Assembly: GCF_902506505.1 (NCBI RefSeq) | Contig: NZ_LR733406.1 | Coordinates: forward strand, 4,127,774 to 4,191,773 | Origin: Pseudomonas sp. 8AS | Lineage (GTDB): Bacteria; Pseudomonadota; Gammaproteobacteria; Pseudomonadales; Pseudomonadaceae | DNA: 64,000 nucleotides | Direction of reading: 5' to 3' | Shown: positions 7,152 through 15,906 of the stretch, one piece after another | Layout: every line of letters starts with the position of its first letter | Numbering within the stretch: position 1 is the stretch's first letter | The notes under the pieces: generated by a model | Seen by the model: only the letters and a program-made list of their open reading frames with translations | Told to the model about the DNA's origin: nothing | The model's database searches: none | Program-made: the position numbers and the translations under genes

Positions 7152-8036
7152 TCAGTGATGTCGGTAGTAGCGGTCAAGCAGGGCCGGCAGGCCCGAGCGC
7201 CAGGCGCGCGGCTTGATGCCGAAGGTGTGCAGGATCTTCTTGCAGCTCAGCACCGCGTGCTGCGGCTCGTCGGCGGCATCCGGGCGCGCGGCATGCGCCT
7301 GCGGGCTGACTTCGCGCACGTGCAGCTTATGCAGCGGGCGCGCCTCGCTGATGATCGCCTGGCCCAGGGCCAGCGGCGTGGTCGCCTCATGGCCGCCGTA
7401 ATGGTAGGTGCCCCACAGCGGGATCTGGCAGTCGAGCTGCTTGAGCACGGCGATGATTACCCGCGCGGCATCGTCGACCAGGGTCGGATTGCCGCGCCGG
7501 TCATCGGCCATGAACAGCTCCTGCTCCAGCTCGGCCCGGCGCAGGAAACGCCCGAGCAGGCCCTCGGCGCTGTCGTCCAGCAGCCAGCCGAAACGCAGCA
7601 GCACATGCCGCGGACAGGTGGCCCGCACGCACTGCTCGATGCGCCGCAGCGCCTGGCCGCGCAGGCCCAGCGGCACCGGCTCGTCCTTCTCGCTGTAGGC
7701 GGTGGCCCGCGAGCCGTCGAACACCCGGTAGCTGGACGGCTGCAGCAGGACGATGTTGTGGTGCTGGCACAGCTCGGCGAGACGCTCCAGGGCCCGTTCC
7801 TGCTGGGCGAAGCGCGCCTCGTCGACCGTCTCGGCCTGGAACCAGTCGAAGTAGTAGGCGAGATTGATCAGCGCATCGGGGCGCGTGTCATCGAGCAGTT
7901 GGGTCAGGCTGGCCACATCCCAGCCGCCCTCGGGCGGGCGTGGGGCCAGAAAGCCGATATCTTCCTCGGCCCCCAGGCGGATCAGCGCCTGCCCCAGGGC
8001 ATTGCCGCCGCCCAGCAGCATCAGGCGCATGCGCAT
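7152..8036 (-). CDS. RmlD-like SDR family protein, catalytic YxxxK not evident
   Basis: 294 residues similar in layout to dTDP-4-dehydrorhamnose reductase (RmlD): the N-terminal Rossmann motif GGGNALG (residues 9-15), then INLAYYFDW, the PSSYRVFDG strand, and GNPTLVDDAARVI in the C-terminal half. Where RmlD has the catalytic YGxxK, this protein reads GLRGQALRR, so both Tyr and Lys appear to be replaced. It may be a non-canonical reductase or a non-catalytic partner. First gene of a two-gene unit with the epimerase. The start could be Met1 or Met3 (MRMRLML). Confidence 0.68.
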   Translation of the reverse strand: MRMRLMLLGGGNALGQALIRLGAEEDIGFLAPRPPEGGWDVASLTQLLDDTRPDALINLAYYFDWFQAETVDEARFAQQERALERLAELCQHHNIVLLQPSSYRVFDGSRATAYSEKDEPVPLGLRGQALRRIEQCVRATCPRHVLLRFGWLLDDSAEGLLGRFLRRAELEQELFMADDRRGNPTLVDDAARVIIAVLKQLDCQIPLWGTYHYGGHEATTPLALGQAIISEARPLHKLHVREVSPQAHAARPDAADEPQHAVLSCKKILHTFGIKPRAWRSGLPALLDRYYRHH

Positions 8037-8100
8037 GGTGGTGCGGGTTACTCCAGTCGCGAAAGGAACGGGCTGCCAGGCAGCCGGATTGGCCGTATTT

Positions 8101-8161
8101 TGCGGGTTTTACCGGGGGCCGTCACCCGCAAAGTGCGAACAGGCGCCGGGGCGCCTGTTCG
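8101..8161 (-). terminator. two tandem hairpins after the DUF1329 gene
   Basis: An 11-bp perfect stem (8136-8146 with 8151-8161, loop cggg) is followed in the - direction by a 7-bp stem (8124-8130 with 8101-8107). Both lie downstream of the DUF1329 stop at 8225 and upstream of the SDR gene at 8036. A long T-run is lacking, so termination may be partial or only RNA 3'-end protection. Confidence 0.45.
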
Positions 8162-8224
8162 GGGGCAAGTGTGCGGAGCAGGAGGCGTGGCGCCAGGCCG
8201 CTGGCCCGAGGCGCCGACAAGGCT

Positions 8225-9589
8225 CTACTGCGTGCCCTTGCGCCGCAGGCTGCCCGGGGTGAAGTAACTCTCCGGGGGCGCCGCCAGGAGGAACTGACGC
8301 GGCGCCTTCTCGTTGTTACGCAGGCCGAGCACCGTATAACTGCGGGCGATCAGGTCGTGGAACACCAGATTCACCGGGGCGAGGGTGGGCACCTCGTAGG
8401 CGTTCTTGCTGAAGGCCAGGTTGACGTGCCACAGCTCGCCGCGGGCGTCGTAGTTTTCCACCATCAGGGCGTACCAGCTGTCCTCGTCGAGATAGAAGCG
8501 GCGCTTGGCGTGCACATGGCGCTGGCCGGGGCGCAGGGTCGCCTCGACCACCCACACGCGGTGCATTTCCCAGCGGGTCAGCGCGGGGTTGAGGTGGCCG
8601 GGCTTGAGCAGCTCGTCGGCCGGGCGCCCCGGCTGCTCCATGGCGTAGTTGTGGTAGGGCACCAGCAGGTTGCGCTTGCCGACCAGCTTCCAGTCGTAGC
8701 GGTCGGTGGCGCCGTTGTACATGTCGGTGTCGTCGGCGTAGATGCCGTCGATCGGCGTGTCGTAGGCCAGGGTCGGCGCGCGGCGCACCCGGCGCTGACC
8801 GGGGTTGTAGATCCACGCCGAGCGCGGCTCGGCGACCTGGTCGATGGGCTCGTGCACCAGCAGTGCGCGGCCGACGTCACGCGAGGGCGGCAGCAGTTCG
8901 CTGGCATAGGCGTAGAGCTGGTTGTCCAGGCTGCCGGCATCCTTCTGCGGGTTGTAGTAGTTGGACAACAGCTGGATGCGCTCGCGCAGGATCGAGTAGC
9001 TGCCGCTGGCGGTGACCTGGGCGGTGACGGCCACCTCGTCGATATAGCGCCCCTGCCAGCGGGCGATGTGGTTCCAGATCGCCTCGCGGCCGTCCGCCGG
9101 GATCGGGAACGGAATGCCCGCGTAGGCACCGACCAGGCCGTTGCCGCCGGCGGCCAGGCTCGCCTGCTCGGCGTTGCGCCGGGTGTTGGCGTAGATCTGC
9201 GCCGGCGCGGCAAAGCTGCGATGACTGGGGTAGACCGGCACCTTGAAGCTCTGCGGGTAGGCCTTGAACAGCGCCTTGACTCCCTCGCTGAGATTGGCCG
9301 CATCGGCCTGCAGGCTCTGCGCATCGATCACCCGCAGCGGCTGCTCGCCGGCGAAGGGATCAACATGGAAACTGCCGGGGCCGCCGTAGCCGGCCGGGGC
9401 CTGGGTCAGGCCGCCAGTCCACGCGGGAATCCCCGCGCCGGCGTCGCCCTGGCGCTCGGCGCCGAAGGGCGTCAGTGAGGTGCCCAGCTGCGCCGCCTGC
9501 TCGGCGCCGACCTTGGCCAGGGCGGCCTGCGGCAGCAGCAGGCCGAGGGAAAGCAGGAGGCAACCGGCACGCAAAGCTTGTCTAGTCAT
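8225..9589 (-). CDS. DUF1329 family exported protein
   Basis: 454 residues with a Sec signal peptide cleaved near ALA25-KVG. The mature part (GIPAWTGGLTQAPAGY, then a long beta-rich domain with many Tyr and Trp) matches DUF1329, a periplasmic family with a LolA/LolB-like fold seen next to DUF1302 outer-membrane proteins. In other bacteria these pairs are linked with uptake or handling of hydrophobic compounds; that role is family knowledge, not shown here. The gene lies 14 nt downstream of the DUF1302 gene, so they form an operon. The start ATG at 9589 has AGGAACCCCC just upstream. Confidence 0.8.
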   Translation of the reverse strand: MTRQALRAGCLLLSLGLLLPQAALAKVGAEQAAQLGTSLTPFGAERQGDAGAGIPAWTGGLTQAPAGYGGPGSFHVDPFAGEQPLRVIDAQSLQADAANLSEGVKALFKAYPQSFKVPVYPSHRSFAAPAQIYANTRRNAEQASLAAGGNGLVGAYAGIPFPIPADGREAIWNHIARWQGRYIDEVAVTAQVTASGSYSILRERIQLLSNYYNPQKDAGSLDNQLYAYASELLPPSRDVGRALLVHEPIDQVAEPRSAWIYNPGQRRVRRAPTLAYDTPIDGIYADDTDMYNGATDRYDWKLVGKRNLLVPYHNYAMEQPGRPADELLKPGHLNPALTRWEMHRVWVVEATLRPGQRHVHAKRRFYLDEDSWYALMVENYDARGELWHVNLAFSKNAYEVPTLAPVNLVFHDLIARSYTVLGLRNNEKAPRQFLLAAPPESYFTPGSLRRKGTQ

Positions 9590-9603
9590 GGGGGTTCCTG
9601 CCG

Positions 9604-11403
9604 TCAGAAGGAGTAGGAGAGGTTGAGGGCGACGTGGTCGCGGTCGATCAGCGCGTTGTCCTTGCGCGCGCCCCAGAACGAGGTGTAGCCGAGCTTGCCG
9701 GCCAGCTTCTGGCCGTACTTGGCGCCCAGTTCGAGGGTCGCCGACTTGCGCCCCTGGATGAAGTTCTCGTTGAGCGAGGGCGAGGTGCCGGACACGTCCT
9801 GACGGAAGGTCAGCCCCGGCAGCAGGTCGAAGTTCGGCCGCACGTCCTGGATCAGGCCGGAGAAGTTCACCGTGTAGCCCCAGGCGAAGGAGTCCAGGTA
9901 GGCGTAGTTGGCCGAGTCGAGCAGGCTGCCGGGGACATGGTTGAAGGCCACCTCGCCGAGCATGATCAAGTCATCCAGGCCCAGCAGCGGACCGAAGGTG
10001 TGGATGGTCGAGAGCGAGCCGGTGTACAGCTCGTGGCGCCGGTACAGGTCGATGCTGCGCCGCGGGTCGTTGGCCGAGGCGTCGCCGAACTCGCCCAAGT
10101 CGATGCTGCCGCCGCTCGCCCCGCCGGCGCCCAGCGCACCACCGGCCAGGGCCTCCAGCTCATAGATCATCGAGGGTTCCAGCGGCGCATTGGGCCGGTA
10201 GGCCAGCTCGCCGGCCACGCTGGTGTCGCCGAGGGTGCCGGACACGCTGAGGCCGAACAGGCGGATGTCCTCGGGGTAGATGAAGTCGTAGTAGGTGCTG
10301 TCGAGCAGGGCCAGGCCATCGACCAGTGGCACCGAGGCCGGATCGAAGGCCTGGGCCAGGCCGCAGACCTCGCTGAAGCGCCCGCCCGTGCCAGCCGAAC
10401 AGGCAAACGACTGGCCCTTCTGGATGCGCAGGAACGGCACCTTGCTGTGGTAGTTGAGGTAATACAGGCTGAATTCGGTGTTGTTCCAGTCCTCGGCCAG
10501 GTAGCGCAGGGCCACGCCGAACTGGCCGTCGTCGCGGGCATCGTGCTCCTCGCCATAGCGGGCGCCGGCGACTATGCCATTCTCGCCGTTGAGCCCCGGC
10601 ACCAGCTCGGCCAGGGCGCCCAACTCGCCCCGCAGGTCGACCAGCACGCCGTTGCTGCCCTTGCCGAAGTAGTCCTGGTTGTTGAGGAAGGCGCCGGTGG
10701 GGATCAGCTCGTGGCCCTTCCACTCCAGGCCATAGAAGGCCTCGAGGTTGAACGCGTCGCTCAGGCCGAGCTGCGCCGAGACCATGTTGGTCGGCAGCAG
10801 GGCATCCTTGAGGCTGGCGTTGGGCAGCACCACCCGGCCGATGTCCACCGGGTTGATCACGTTGATGCCGTCGGCGTAGTAGATGCCCTCGCCCCAGTTG
10901 ATCACCTGGCGGCCCAGGCGCAGGCTGGCCGGCATCTCGCCGAGATAGCGGTTGGTGTAGAGATACGCATCGAGCAGGCGCGCGCGGTGGCCGGCGCGGT
11001 TCTCCAGGTCCGAGGGGTAGCGCTGGTCGCTGTCGGTGTTGTGGGTGGCGAAGCCGTCGCCGCTGGGGTCGTGATCCATCAGCTGGCTGTCGTACCAGGC
11101 GGTGCCACGGACGAACAGGCCGTCCTGCTCGCTGCGCACGTGCAGCTCGGAGGTCAGCTTGAACTCGTTGGCGACGAAGCCGGTGTCGTAGTACTCGCTG
11201 CCGTCGTTGTTGTTGATGAAGACGTTCTGCCCGCCGCTCTCGATATGTTCGGGCGCGCTGGTGCGGTACACCGAGGTGAACTCGGCGACGCTCTCCAGCG
11301 AGGTCGTCAGATTGGCTCCCGTGTCGATCTCGAAAGCCTGCAGCTGTGTCCCCCACAGCCCCAGCCCAACTGCCAATGCCATCTTGCTTTTGTTGTATGA
11401 CAT
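9604..11403 (-). CDS. DUF1302 family outer-membrane beta-barrel protein
   Basis: 599 residues with a signal peptide (cleavage near QLQA23-FEIDTG), alternating amphipathic strands throughout, and a terminal Phe (LSYSF) as expected for BAM-inserted porins. It fits the DUF1302 family. Start: ATG 11403 has AGGAGG five bases upstream; the frame stays open further but no better start is seen. It leads the DUF1302-DUF1329 operon and faces the AraC-family regulator gene across a 173-bp divergent region. Likely role: an outer-membrane channel or binding protein for a hydrophobic ligand, inferred from family context. Confidence 0.82.
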   Translation of the reverse strand: MSYNKSKMALAVGLGLWGTQLQAFEIDTGANLTTSLESVAEFTSVYRTSAPEHIESGGQNVFINNNDGSEYYDTGFVANEFKLTSELHVRSEQDGLFVRGTAWYDSQLMDHDPSGDGFATHNTDSDQRYPSDLENRAGHRARLLDAYLYTNRYLGEMPASLRLGRQVINWGEGIYYADGINVINPVDIGRVVLPNASLKDALLPTNMVSAQLGLSDAFNLEAFYGLEWKGHELIPTGAFLNNQDYFGKGSNGVLVDLRGELGALAELVPGLNGENGIVAGARYGEEHDARDDGQFGVALRYLAEDWNNTEFSLYYLNYHSKVPFLRIQKGQSFACSAGTGGRFSEVCGLAQAFDPASVPLVDGLALLDSTYYDFIYPEDIRLFGLSVSGTLGDTSVAGELAYRPNAPLEPSMIYELEALAGGALGAGGASGGSIDLGEFGDASANDPRRSIDLYRRHELYTGSLSTIHTFGPLLGLDDLIMLGEVAFNHVPGSLLDSANYAYLDSFAWGYTVNFSGLIQDVRPNFDLLPGLTFRQDVSGTSPSLNENFIQGRKSATLELGAKYGQKLAGKLGYTSFWGARKDNALIDRDHVALNLSYSF

Positions 11404-11576
11404 ATGCCCCTCCTGAGTCCGGTTGAAATTAACGGCAACAAAAAAACCGGCATGGGGCCAAAACGGACAAAAAAGAGGGCTCAAAAGGTCCGTCACATTT
11501 ACAAACACATTCCTCGCCCGGCATTTGCGGCACACTGCCCGACGACAACCGCTCGGGCAGTCAGGGGGCACCGGCC

Positions 11577-12614
11577 ATGAAACCCATCATCGATCCGCGC
11601 TATTCGGAGGCCTCGGCGCCGCCGCAGATCTCCCGCTTCCTGCTGCAGTACGCGCTCGCCTGCGGCCATGACCCGGCGCTGCTGTGCCGTGGCCTGGGCT
11701 TCGCCCCGGAGGATCTGCAACGGCCGGACTACCGCCTGTCCTTCCGCCAGAGCTACCAGCTGGTGCGCCGCGCCCGGCAACTGCTCGGCGACAGCGGCCT
11801 GGGCCTGACCGTCGGCAGCCGGCAGACGCCGGTGTCCTGGGGCCTGGTGGGGCTGGCCATGCTGGCCAGCCCGGACCTGGGCACGGCGCTGCAGCTGGCG
11901 CTGCGCTACCAGTGGCACATCGGCAGCCTGCTCGACTACCGCATGGAGCTGGCCGGCAACCAGGTGCAGGTCCATGCCACGCCGCGCTTCTTCGACCAGG
12001 AGGTGGCGGCGTTCTACCTGGAGGAGGCGTTTTCCAGCAGCCTGGCCATCGTGCGTTTTCTCACCGGCCAGGACCTCGTCGCCAGCCGCATCGAGGTGCA
12101 GCACCCCAGCCCGCCCCATGCGCCGCGCTACGCCGAGCTGTTCCGCTGCCCGCTGCGCTTCGCCGGCGAGCACAACCTGATGCAGTTCCCGGCCAGCTGG
12201 CTGGCGTTGCCGCTGCCGACCCGCGACGACTATGTCGTCGCCGAGACCTGCCTGCTGCTGGACGCCACCAACCGCCAGGACCAGGGCCTGAGCGACCTGG
12301 TCGAAACCATCGAGCGCGAGGTGCGCAAGCACCTCGGCGCGCCGCCTTCGCTGAGCCAGCTGGCCAGCCAGTTGAACCTGAGCGAGCGCACCCTGCGCCG
12401 GCGCATCGGCGAGGCGGGCCTGAGCTACCACGGCATAGTCGACGAGCTGCGCCGCACCCGCGCCCTGCAACTGCTCGGCCAGCACGACAACCGCCTGATC
12501 GACGTGGCCTGCGCCACCGGCTTCAGCGACGTGCGCAACTTCCGCCGCGCCTTCAAGCGCTGGACCGGCCTGACCCCGCGCACGGCGAAGCAGCGGATCG
12601 CCGCAGAGCCCTAG
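11577..12614 (+). CDS. AraC family transcriptional regulator
   Basis: 345 residues. The N-terminal about 200 residues fit the arabinose-binding-type sensor domain of the OruR/ArgR-like group (PF12625). The C-terminal about 100 residues form two HTH units: LSQLASQLNLSERTLRRRI, then IDVACATGFSDVRNFRRAFKRWTGLTP, which is the AraC signature. It is divergent from the DUF1302-DUF1329 operon and likely controls it in response to a ligand handled by those proteins. A hairpin (11535-11542 with 11553-11560) lies in the 5' region just before the ATG. The inducer is unknown. Confidence 0.85.
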   Translation: MKPIIDPRYSEASAPPQISRFLLQYALACGHDPALLCRGLGFAPEDLQRPDYRLSFRQSYQLVRRARQLLGDSGLGLTVGSRQTPVSWGLVGLAMLASPDLGTALQLALRYQWHIGSLLDYRMELAGNQVQVHATPRFFDQEVAAFYLEEAFSSSLAIVRFLTGQDLVASRIEVQHPSPPHAPRYAELFRCPLRFAGEHNLMQFPASWLALPLPTRDDYVVAETCLLLDATNRQDQGLSDLVETIEREVRKHLGAPPSLSQLASQLNLSERTLRRRIGEAGLSYHGIVDELRRTRALQLLGQHDNRLIDVACATGFSDVRNFRRAFKRWTGLTPRTAKQRIAAEP

Positions 12615-12644
12615 GCCGCAGCGACCCGCCACGGCGCAACCGGT

Positions 12645-13922
12645 TCAGGACTCCCGATACACCGGCCAGCGCTCGACGATCCGGCCGCCGCGCACGGCCA
12701 GCAGGTCGCCGAACTGCAGCAGCACCGCCTCGCTCTGGGTCGGCCGCAGGAACACCTGGTCGTCCACCGCCAGCCCCACCGCCGGAGAGCCGTTGACCAG
12801 TTCCTGGTTCGAGCTGCGCCCGTACAGGCCACTCAGTTGCAGCCCGGCGGGCGACACCGGGTCGGCCATCCAGTTGCCGCCATAGATGAAGAAGGTTTCG
12901 CGCTGGTTGACGTCCCACCAGGACAGCAGCCGCGACTGCTCATCCAGCGCCGGGATGCGCAGCGCCCCGGTGTGCTTGAGCACCGGCGTGGCGATATAGA
13001 CGGCTGGCACATGCTCCTGCAACGACGGCAGGTCGTAATGGCTCGGCTTGAGCAGGCCGGTGCCGATCGCCACCTCGCTGCTCAGCGACTCGCGCTCATG
13101 GGCGCGGTAGCTGGGGCTGCCGGCGGTGTTCAGGGTCAGCCCCGCGCGCCACAGGGCCGGGAAGCGCTGGCGGGTGAAGTCCACCTGGCGTTGGTACAGC
13201 GCCATCACCTTGGCCAGCAGCTCGTCCTGGGTGCCGAGCAGCTCCGGCAGGTTCATGCCGACGAACGGGTCGTAGCCCATGAAGCCGGCGAACTCCAGGT
13301 GCTGCGGGTGATCCGCGATCAGCTGCAGCAGCGGCGCCAGCGCCTGGCTGTCGCCCACACCGCCGCGATGCAGGCCGACGTCCAGCTCGATGTTGATGCG
13401 CAGCCGCGTGCCCAGCCCCTGGCCCAGTGCCAGGTACTGTTGCAGGCGCGCGGGGGTGTCGATCAGCCATTGCAACTGGCGGGCCGGGTCGAAGGGGCCG
13501 CGGTGCCGCTGGTAGAACAGCTGCGCCGAGCGTACCGGCAACGGCTTGCCGAGCAGGATGTCGGCCTCGGGAAACAGGCGCGCATCGTGATTGAGAAAGG
13601 GCTGGTGGAAGGACATCAGCCGCCGGGTGCCGATGCGCTCGCCGATGTAGCGCAACAGGTCGGGCGCCGGCAGCGACTTTTCCACCAGGCGCAGCTGCTT
13701 GCCGCTGCGCGCGAGGAACCGGCGCACCACCTCGATGTTGTGGTCGAGCCGGTCGAGGTCGATCACCAGCGCCGGGCGCATCGGCCCGCGGGCCTTGAGC
13801 TCCTGGTTCAGTGCCTGGAAATAGGCGTCGTGCGGCTGGCCCCGGTCACCCGGACGCAGCCAGGCGGCGGCCAGCAGCCCGCCGGCACCCAGACCGGCCA
13901 ATACGAAAGAACGTCGCTTCAT
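12645..13922 (-). CDS. exported DSD1/alanine-racemase-fold PLP-dependent protein
   Basis: 425 residues. An N-terminal KRRSFVLAG followed by a hydrophobic stretch looks like a twin-arginine signal, so the folded cofactor-bound protein would reach the periplasm. The body is the alanine-racemase N-terminal barrel as in D-threonine aldolase/D-serine dehydratase (DSD1): PALVIDLDRLDHNI, then VEKSLPAPDLL with Lys82 as the likely PLP lysine, and GFMGYDPF. In DSD1 enzymes a C-terminal His-x-Cys binds metal; here the matching segment reads FLRPTQSEAV, with neither residue. Last gene of an operon after the lactone-oxidase relative (9-nt gap). Substrate unknown. Confidence 0.75.
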   Translation of the reverse strand: MKRRSFVLAGLGAGGLLAAAWLRPGDRGQPHDAYFQALNQELKARGPMRPALVIDLDRLDHNIEVVRRFLARSGKQLRLVEKSLPAPDLLRYIGERIGTRRLMSFHQPFLNHDARLFPEADILLGKPLPVRSAQLFYQRHRGPFDPARQLQWLIDTPARLQQYLALGQGLGTRLRINIELDVGLHRGGVGDSQALAPLLQLIADHPQHLEFAGFMGYDPFVGMNLPELLGTQDELLAKVMALYQRQVDFTRQRFPALWRAGLTLNTAGSPSYRAHERESLSSEVAIGTGLLKPSHYDLPSLQEHVPAVYIATPVLKHTGALRIPALDEQSRLLSWWDVNQRETFFIYGGNWMADPVSPAGLQLSGLYGRSSNQELVNGSPAVGLAVDDQVFLRPTQSEAVLLQFGDLLAVRGGRIVERWPVYRES

Positions 13923-13931
13923 CTACTTCCC

Positions 13932-15326
13932 TCAGGCGAGACCGAACAGGCCGGCCAGGTGCGCGTTGACGAAGCGGCCGCGCGGGTCCAGCGCCTGGCG
14001 CACCTCGGTGAATGCCTGCCAGCGCGGGTACAGCGCCTGCAGCTGGCGGGCGCCCAGGCTGTGCAACTTGCCCCAATGCGGGCGCCCCTGGTACTTCCAG
14101 AAGATCGGCTCGATCGCGGCGAAGAAGTTGTGATGGTCCATCGCATAGTGCTGGTGCACCGAGATCGCACAACTGTCGCGCCCCTCGAACATGCTCAGGG
14201 GAATGTCGTCGGCCTTGACGTAGCGGTACTCGATGGGGAACCAGGTGCGCAGGTTGCCGTCGTCGATGCGCTTGAGGATCTCGCGCAGGCAGGCCGGGCC
14301 GTGTTCGGCCGGCACCGAGTACTCCATCTCGTTGAAACGCACGTTGCGCACATTGGCGAAGATTTCATGGGAGTCGCCCACCCGCTCCTCGAAGCTGGCC
14401 AGATGACGCATGTTGTTCAACAGGCTGCGGCGCAGCTCGGGGTAATCGCTCAGGTGCTTGTCCAGCCCCTCGATCAGCCCGATGAAGCCGTTGCCGCCCT
14501 CCTCGTCCGGCGGTAGCGGCGGCGTGCTCGGGTCCTCGGTCTCGTTCAACGCCACCGCCAGCGCGTAGTCGGAATGGGTGACCACCAGCATTTCCCAGTG
14601 CTGGTTGTCGCGCTTGAGGTTGTCGACGTCCTCCAGCAGCTCTTCGGTCCTGGCGAGCCACTGGCGCTCGCGCAGCCGGTAGGCGCCGCGGTTCTGCAGG
14701 CGCACGCGGGTCACCACACCCAACGCGCCGAGCGACACGCGCGCGGCGTCGAACAGCTCAGGGTTGCGCTCGCGACTGCAGTCGAGCACCTCGCCGGCGG
14801 CGCTGACCAGTTGCAGCCCGCAGACCTGGGCGGAATAGGAGCCGAAAGCGATGCCGGTGCCATGGGTCGAGGTGGCGATCGCCCCGGCCAGCGTCTGGTA
14901 ATCGATGTCGGCCATGTTGATCAGCGCCTGGCCGACCGCCTGCAGCGGCGCGCCCATCTGTGCCATCGGCGTGCCGCCGGCGAACTCGGCCTGCAGAGTC
15001 TGTCGGTCATGCGCCAACAGCCCGGAGAAGTGGCTGAGCGAGAGCAGGGTGCCGTCGGTGGGCACCAGCGCACTGAAGGAATGCCCCGAGCCGACCGGGC
15101 GGATCTTGCCCGGCGCCTGGCGGATGACCTGGACCAGTTCGTCGAGGCTCGCTGGCGCCAGCCGCTCCAGCGGCAGGCAGCTCTGCGCCCCGGACCAGTT
15201 GCGCCAGGGCATGGGACGCGGCGTACTTGCCGAATCGGCCCACAGCGAGCGGGCCGGCAACGCCAGGCAGGCGCCCAGCAGGCTGGCACGCTGCAACAGC
15301 TGACGGCGGGAGAACGGCTGGCCCAT
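13932..15326 (-). CDS. exported FAD-linked oxidase, D-arabinono-1,4-lactone oxidase family
   Basis: 464 residues. SRRQLLQRA followed by a hydrophobic stretch is a plausible Tat signal. The VAO-type FAD domain shows RPVGSGHSFS (His82 in the position used for covalent flavin in related aldonolactone oxidases) and ATSTHGTG. The C-terminal ALO domain ends with HWGKLH, the HWxK motif of the family. Such enzymes oxidise aldonolactones or polyols at C1/C2 and pass electrons to O2 or cytochrome c. The lipoprotein cytochrome c gene directly upstream (1-nt gap) suggests cytochrome c is the acceptor. Substrate not determinable. Confidence 0.82.
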   Translation of the reverse strand: MGQPFSRRQLLQRASLLGACLALPARSLWADSASTPRPMPWRNWSGAQSCLPLERLAPASLDELVQVIRQAPGKIRPVGSGHSFSALVPTDGTLLSLSHFSGLLAHDRQTLQAEFAGGTPMAQMGAPLQAVGQALINMADIDYQTLAGAIATSTHGTGIAFGSYSAQVCGLQLVSAAGEVLDCSRERNPELFDAARVSLGALGVVTRVRLQNRGAYRLRERQWLARTEELLEDVDNLKRDNQHWEMLVVTHSDYALAVALNETEDPSTPPLPPDEEGGNGFIGLIEGLDKHLSDYPELRRSLLNNMRHLASFEERVGDSHEIFANVRNVRFNEMEYSVPAEHGPACLREILKRIDDGNLRTWFPIEYRYVKADDIPLSMFEGRDSCAISVHQHYAMDHHNFFAAIEPIFWKYQGRPHWGKLHSLGARQLQALYPRWQAFTEVRQALDPRGRFVNAHLAGLFGLA

Positions 15327-15327
15327 G

Positions 15328-15702
15328 TCAGCGGCCCTCCGCCGGCTTCGCCGTCGACATGAACTCGATCAGCGCCTGGAACTCCTCTGCCGTGCACTGC
15401 ATGCACAGCCCCATCGGCGGCATGCCCTGGAAGCCATTGATGCTGTGCTCCAGCAGGGTATCCAGGCCCTTGGCCAGGCGCGGCGTCCAGGCCACGGCAT
15501 CGCCGGTCAGCGGCGCGCCGGCGGCCGGGTTGGCATGGCACTGCCGGCAGCTGGCGCCGTACAGCTGCGCCAGCGCCGCATCGGCCGGCACGGCCTGCGC
15601 GGCGTCCGCACGGGCCGGCGGGGCCTCCTCGCCACAACCACCGAGCAGCGCACACAGCCCCAGCACGAGCGCCCTCCGGCCCCAGTTCTGCCCTGCCTGC
15701 AT
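15328..15702 (-). CDS. cytochrome c5-like lipoprotein
   Basis: 124 residues from ATG 15702, chosen for its GGAGGG Shine-Dalgarno 6 nt upstream. A lipoprotein signal ends in LLGGC (Cys23). The single heme site is CRQCH (Cys52, Cys55, His56), with Met94 or Met97 of GMPPMG as the axial ligand. Extra cysteines Cys100 and Cys103 (CMQC) are the hallmark of the cytochrome c5 group, where they form a disulfide. It heads the operon with the FAD oxidase and the PLP-fold protein and is probably the membrane-tethered electron acceptor for the oxidase (inference from order). Confidence 0.83.
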   Translation of the reverse strand: MQAGQNWGRRALVLGLCALLGGCGEEAPPARADAAQAVPADAALAQLYGASCRQCHANPAAGAPLTGDAVAWTPRLAKGLDTLLEHSINGFQGMPPMGLCMQCTAEEFQALIEFMSTAKPAEGR

Positions 15703-15906
15703 AGATCCCTCCGAACGCCTGTTCATTTCGATGCCATTCACACTAAAACAGCGTCGCCTGGCGTATGAGGTCTCAAACGGCCAGCCAGGAACAGGGAAAC
15801 GGCCAACACCCGCGGCATGCGAGCCTGACATTCGCCTGGTGCGGGACGCGGCACTTGCAGGTATCTTCGGCGCCTCCCCCGCCTTCCTCGAGGAGCTGCC
15901 TGCACC

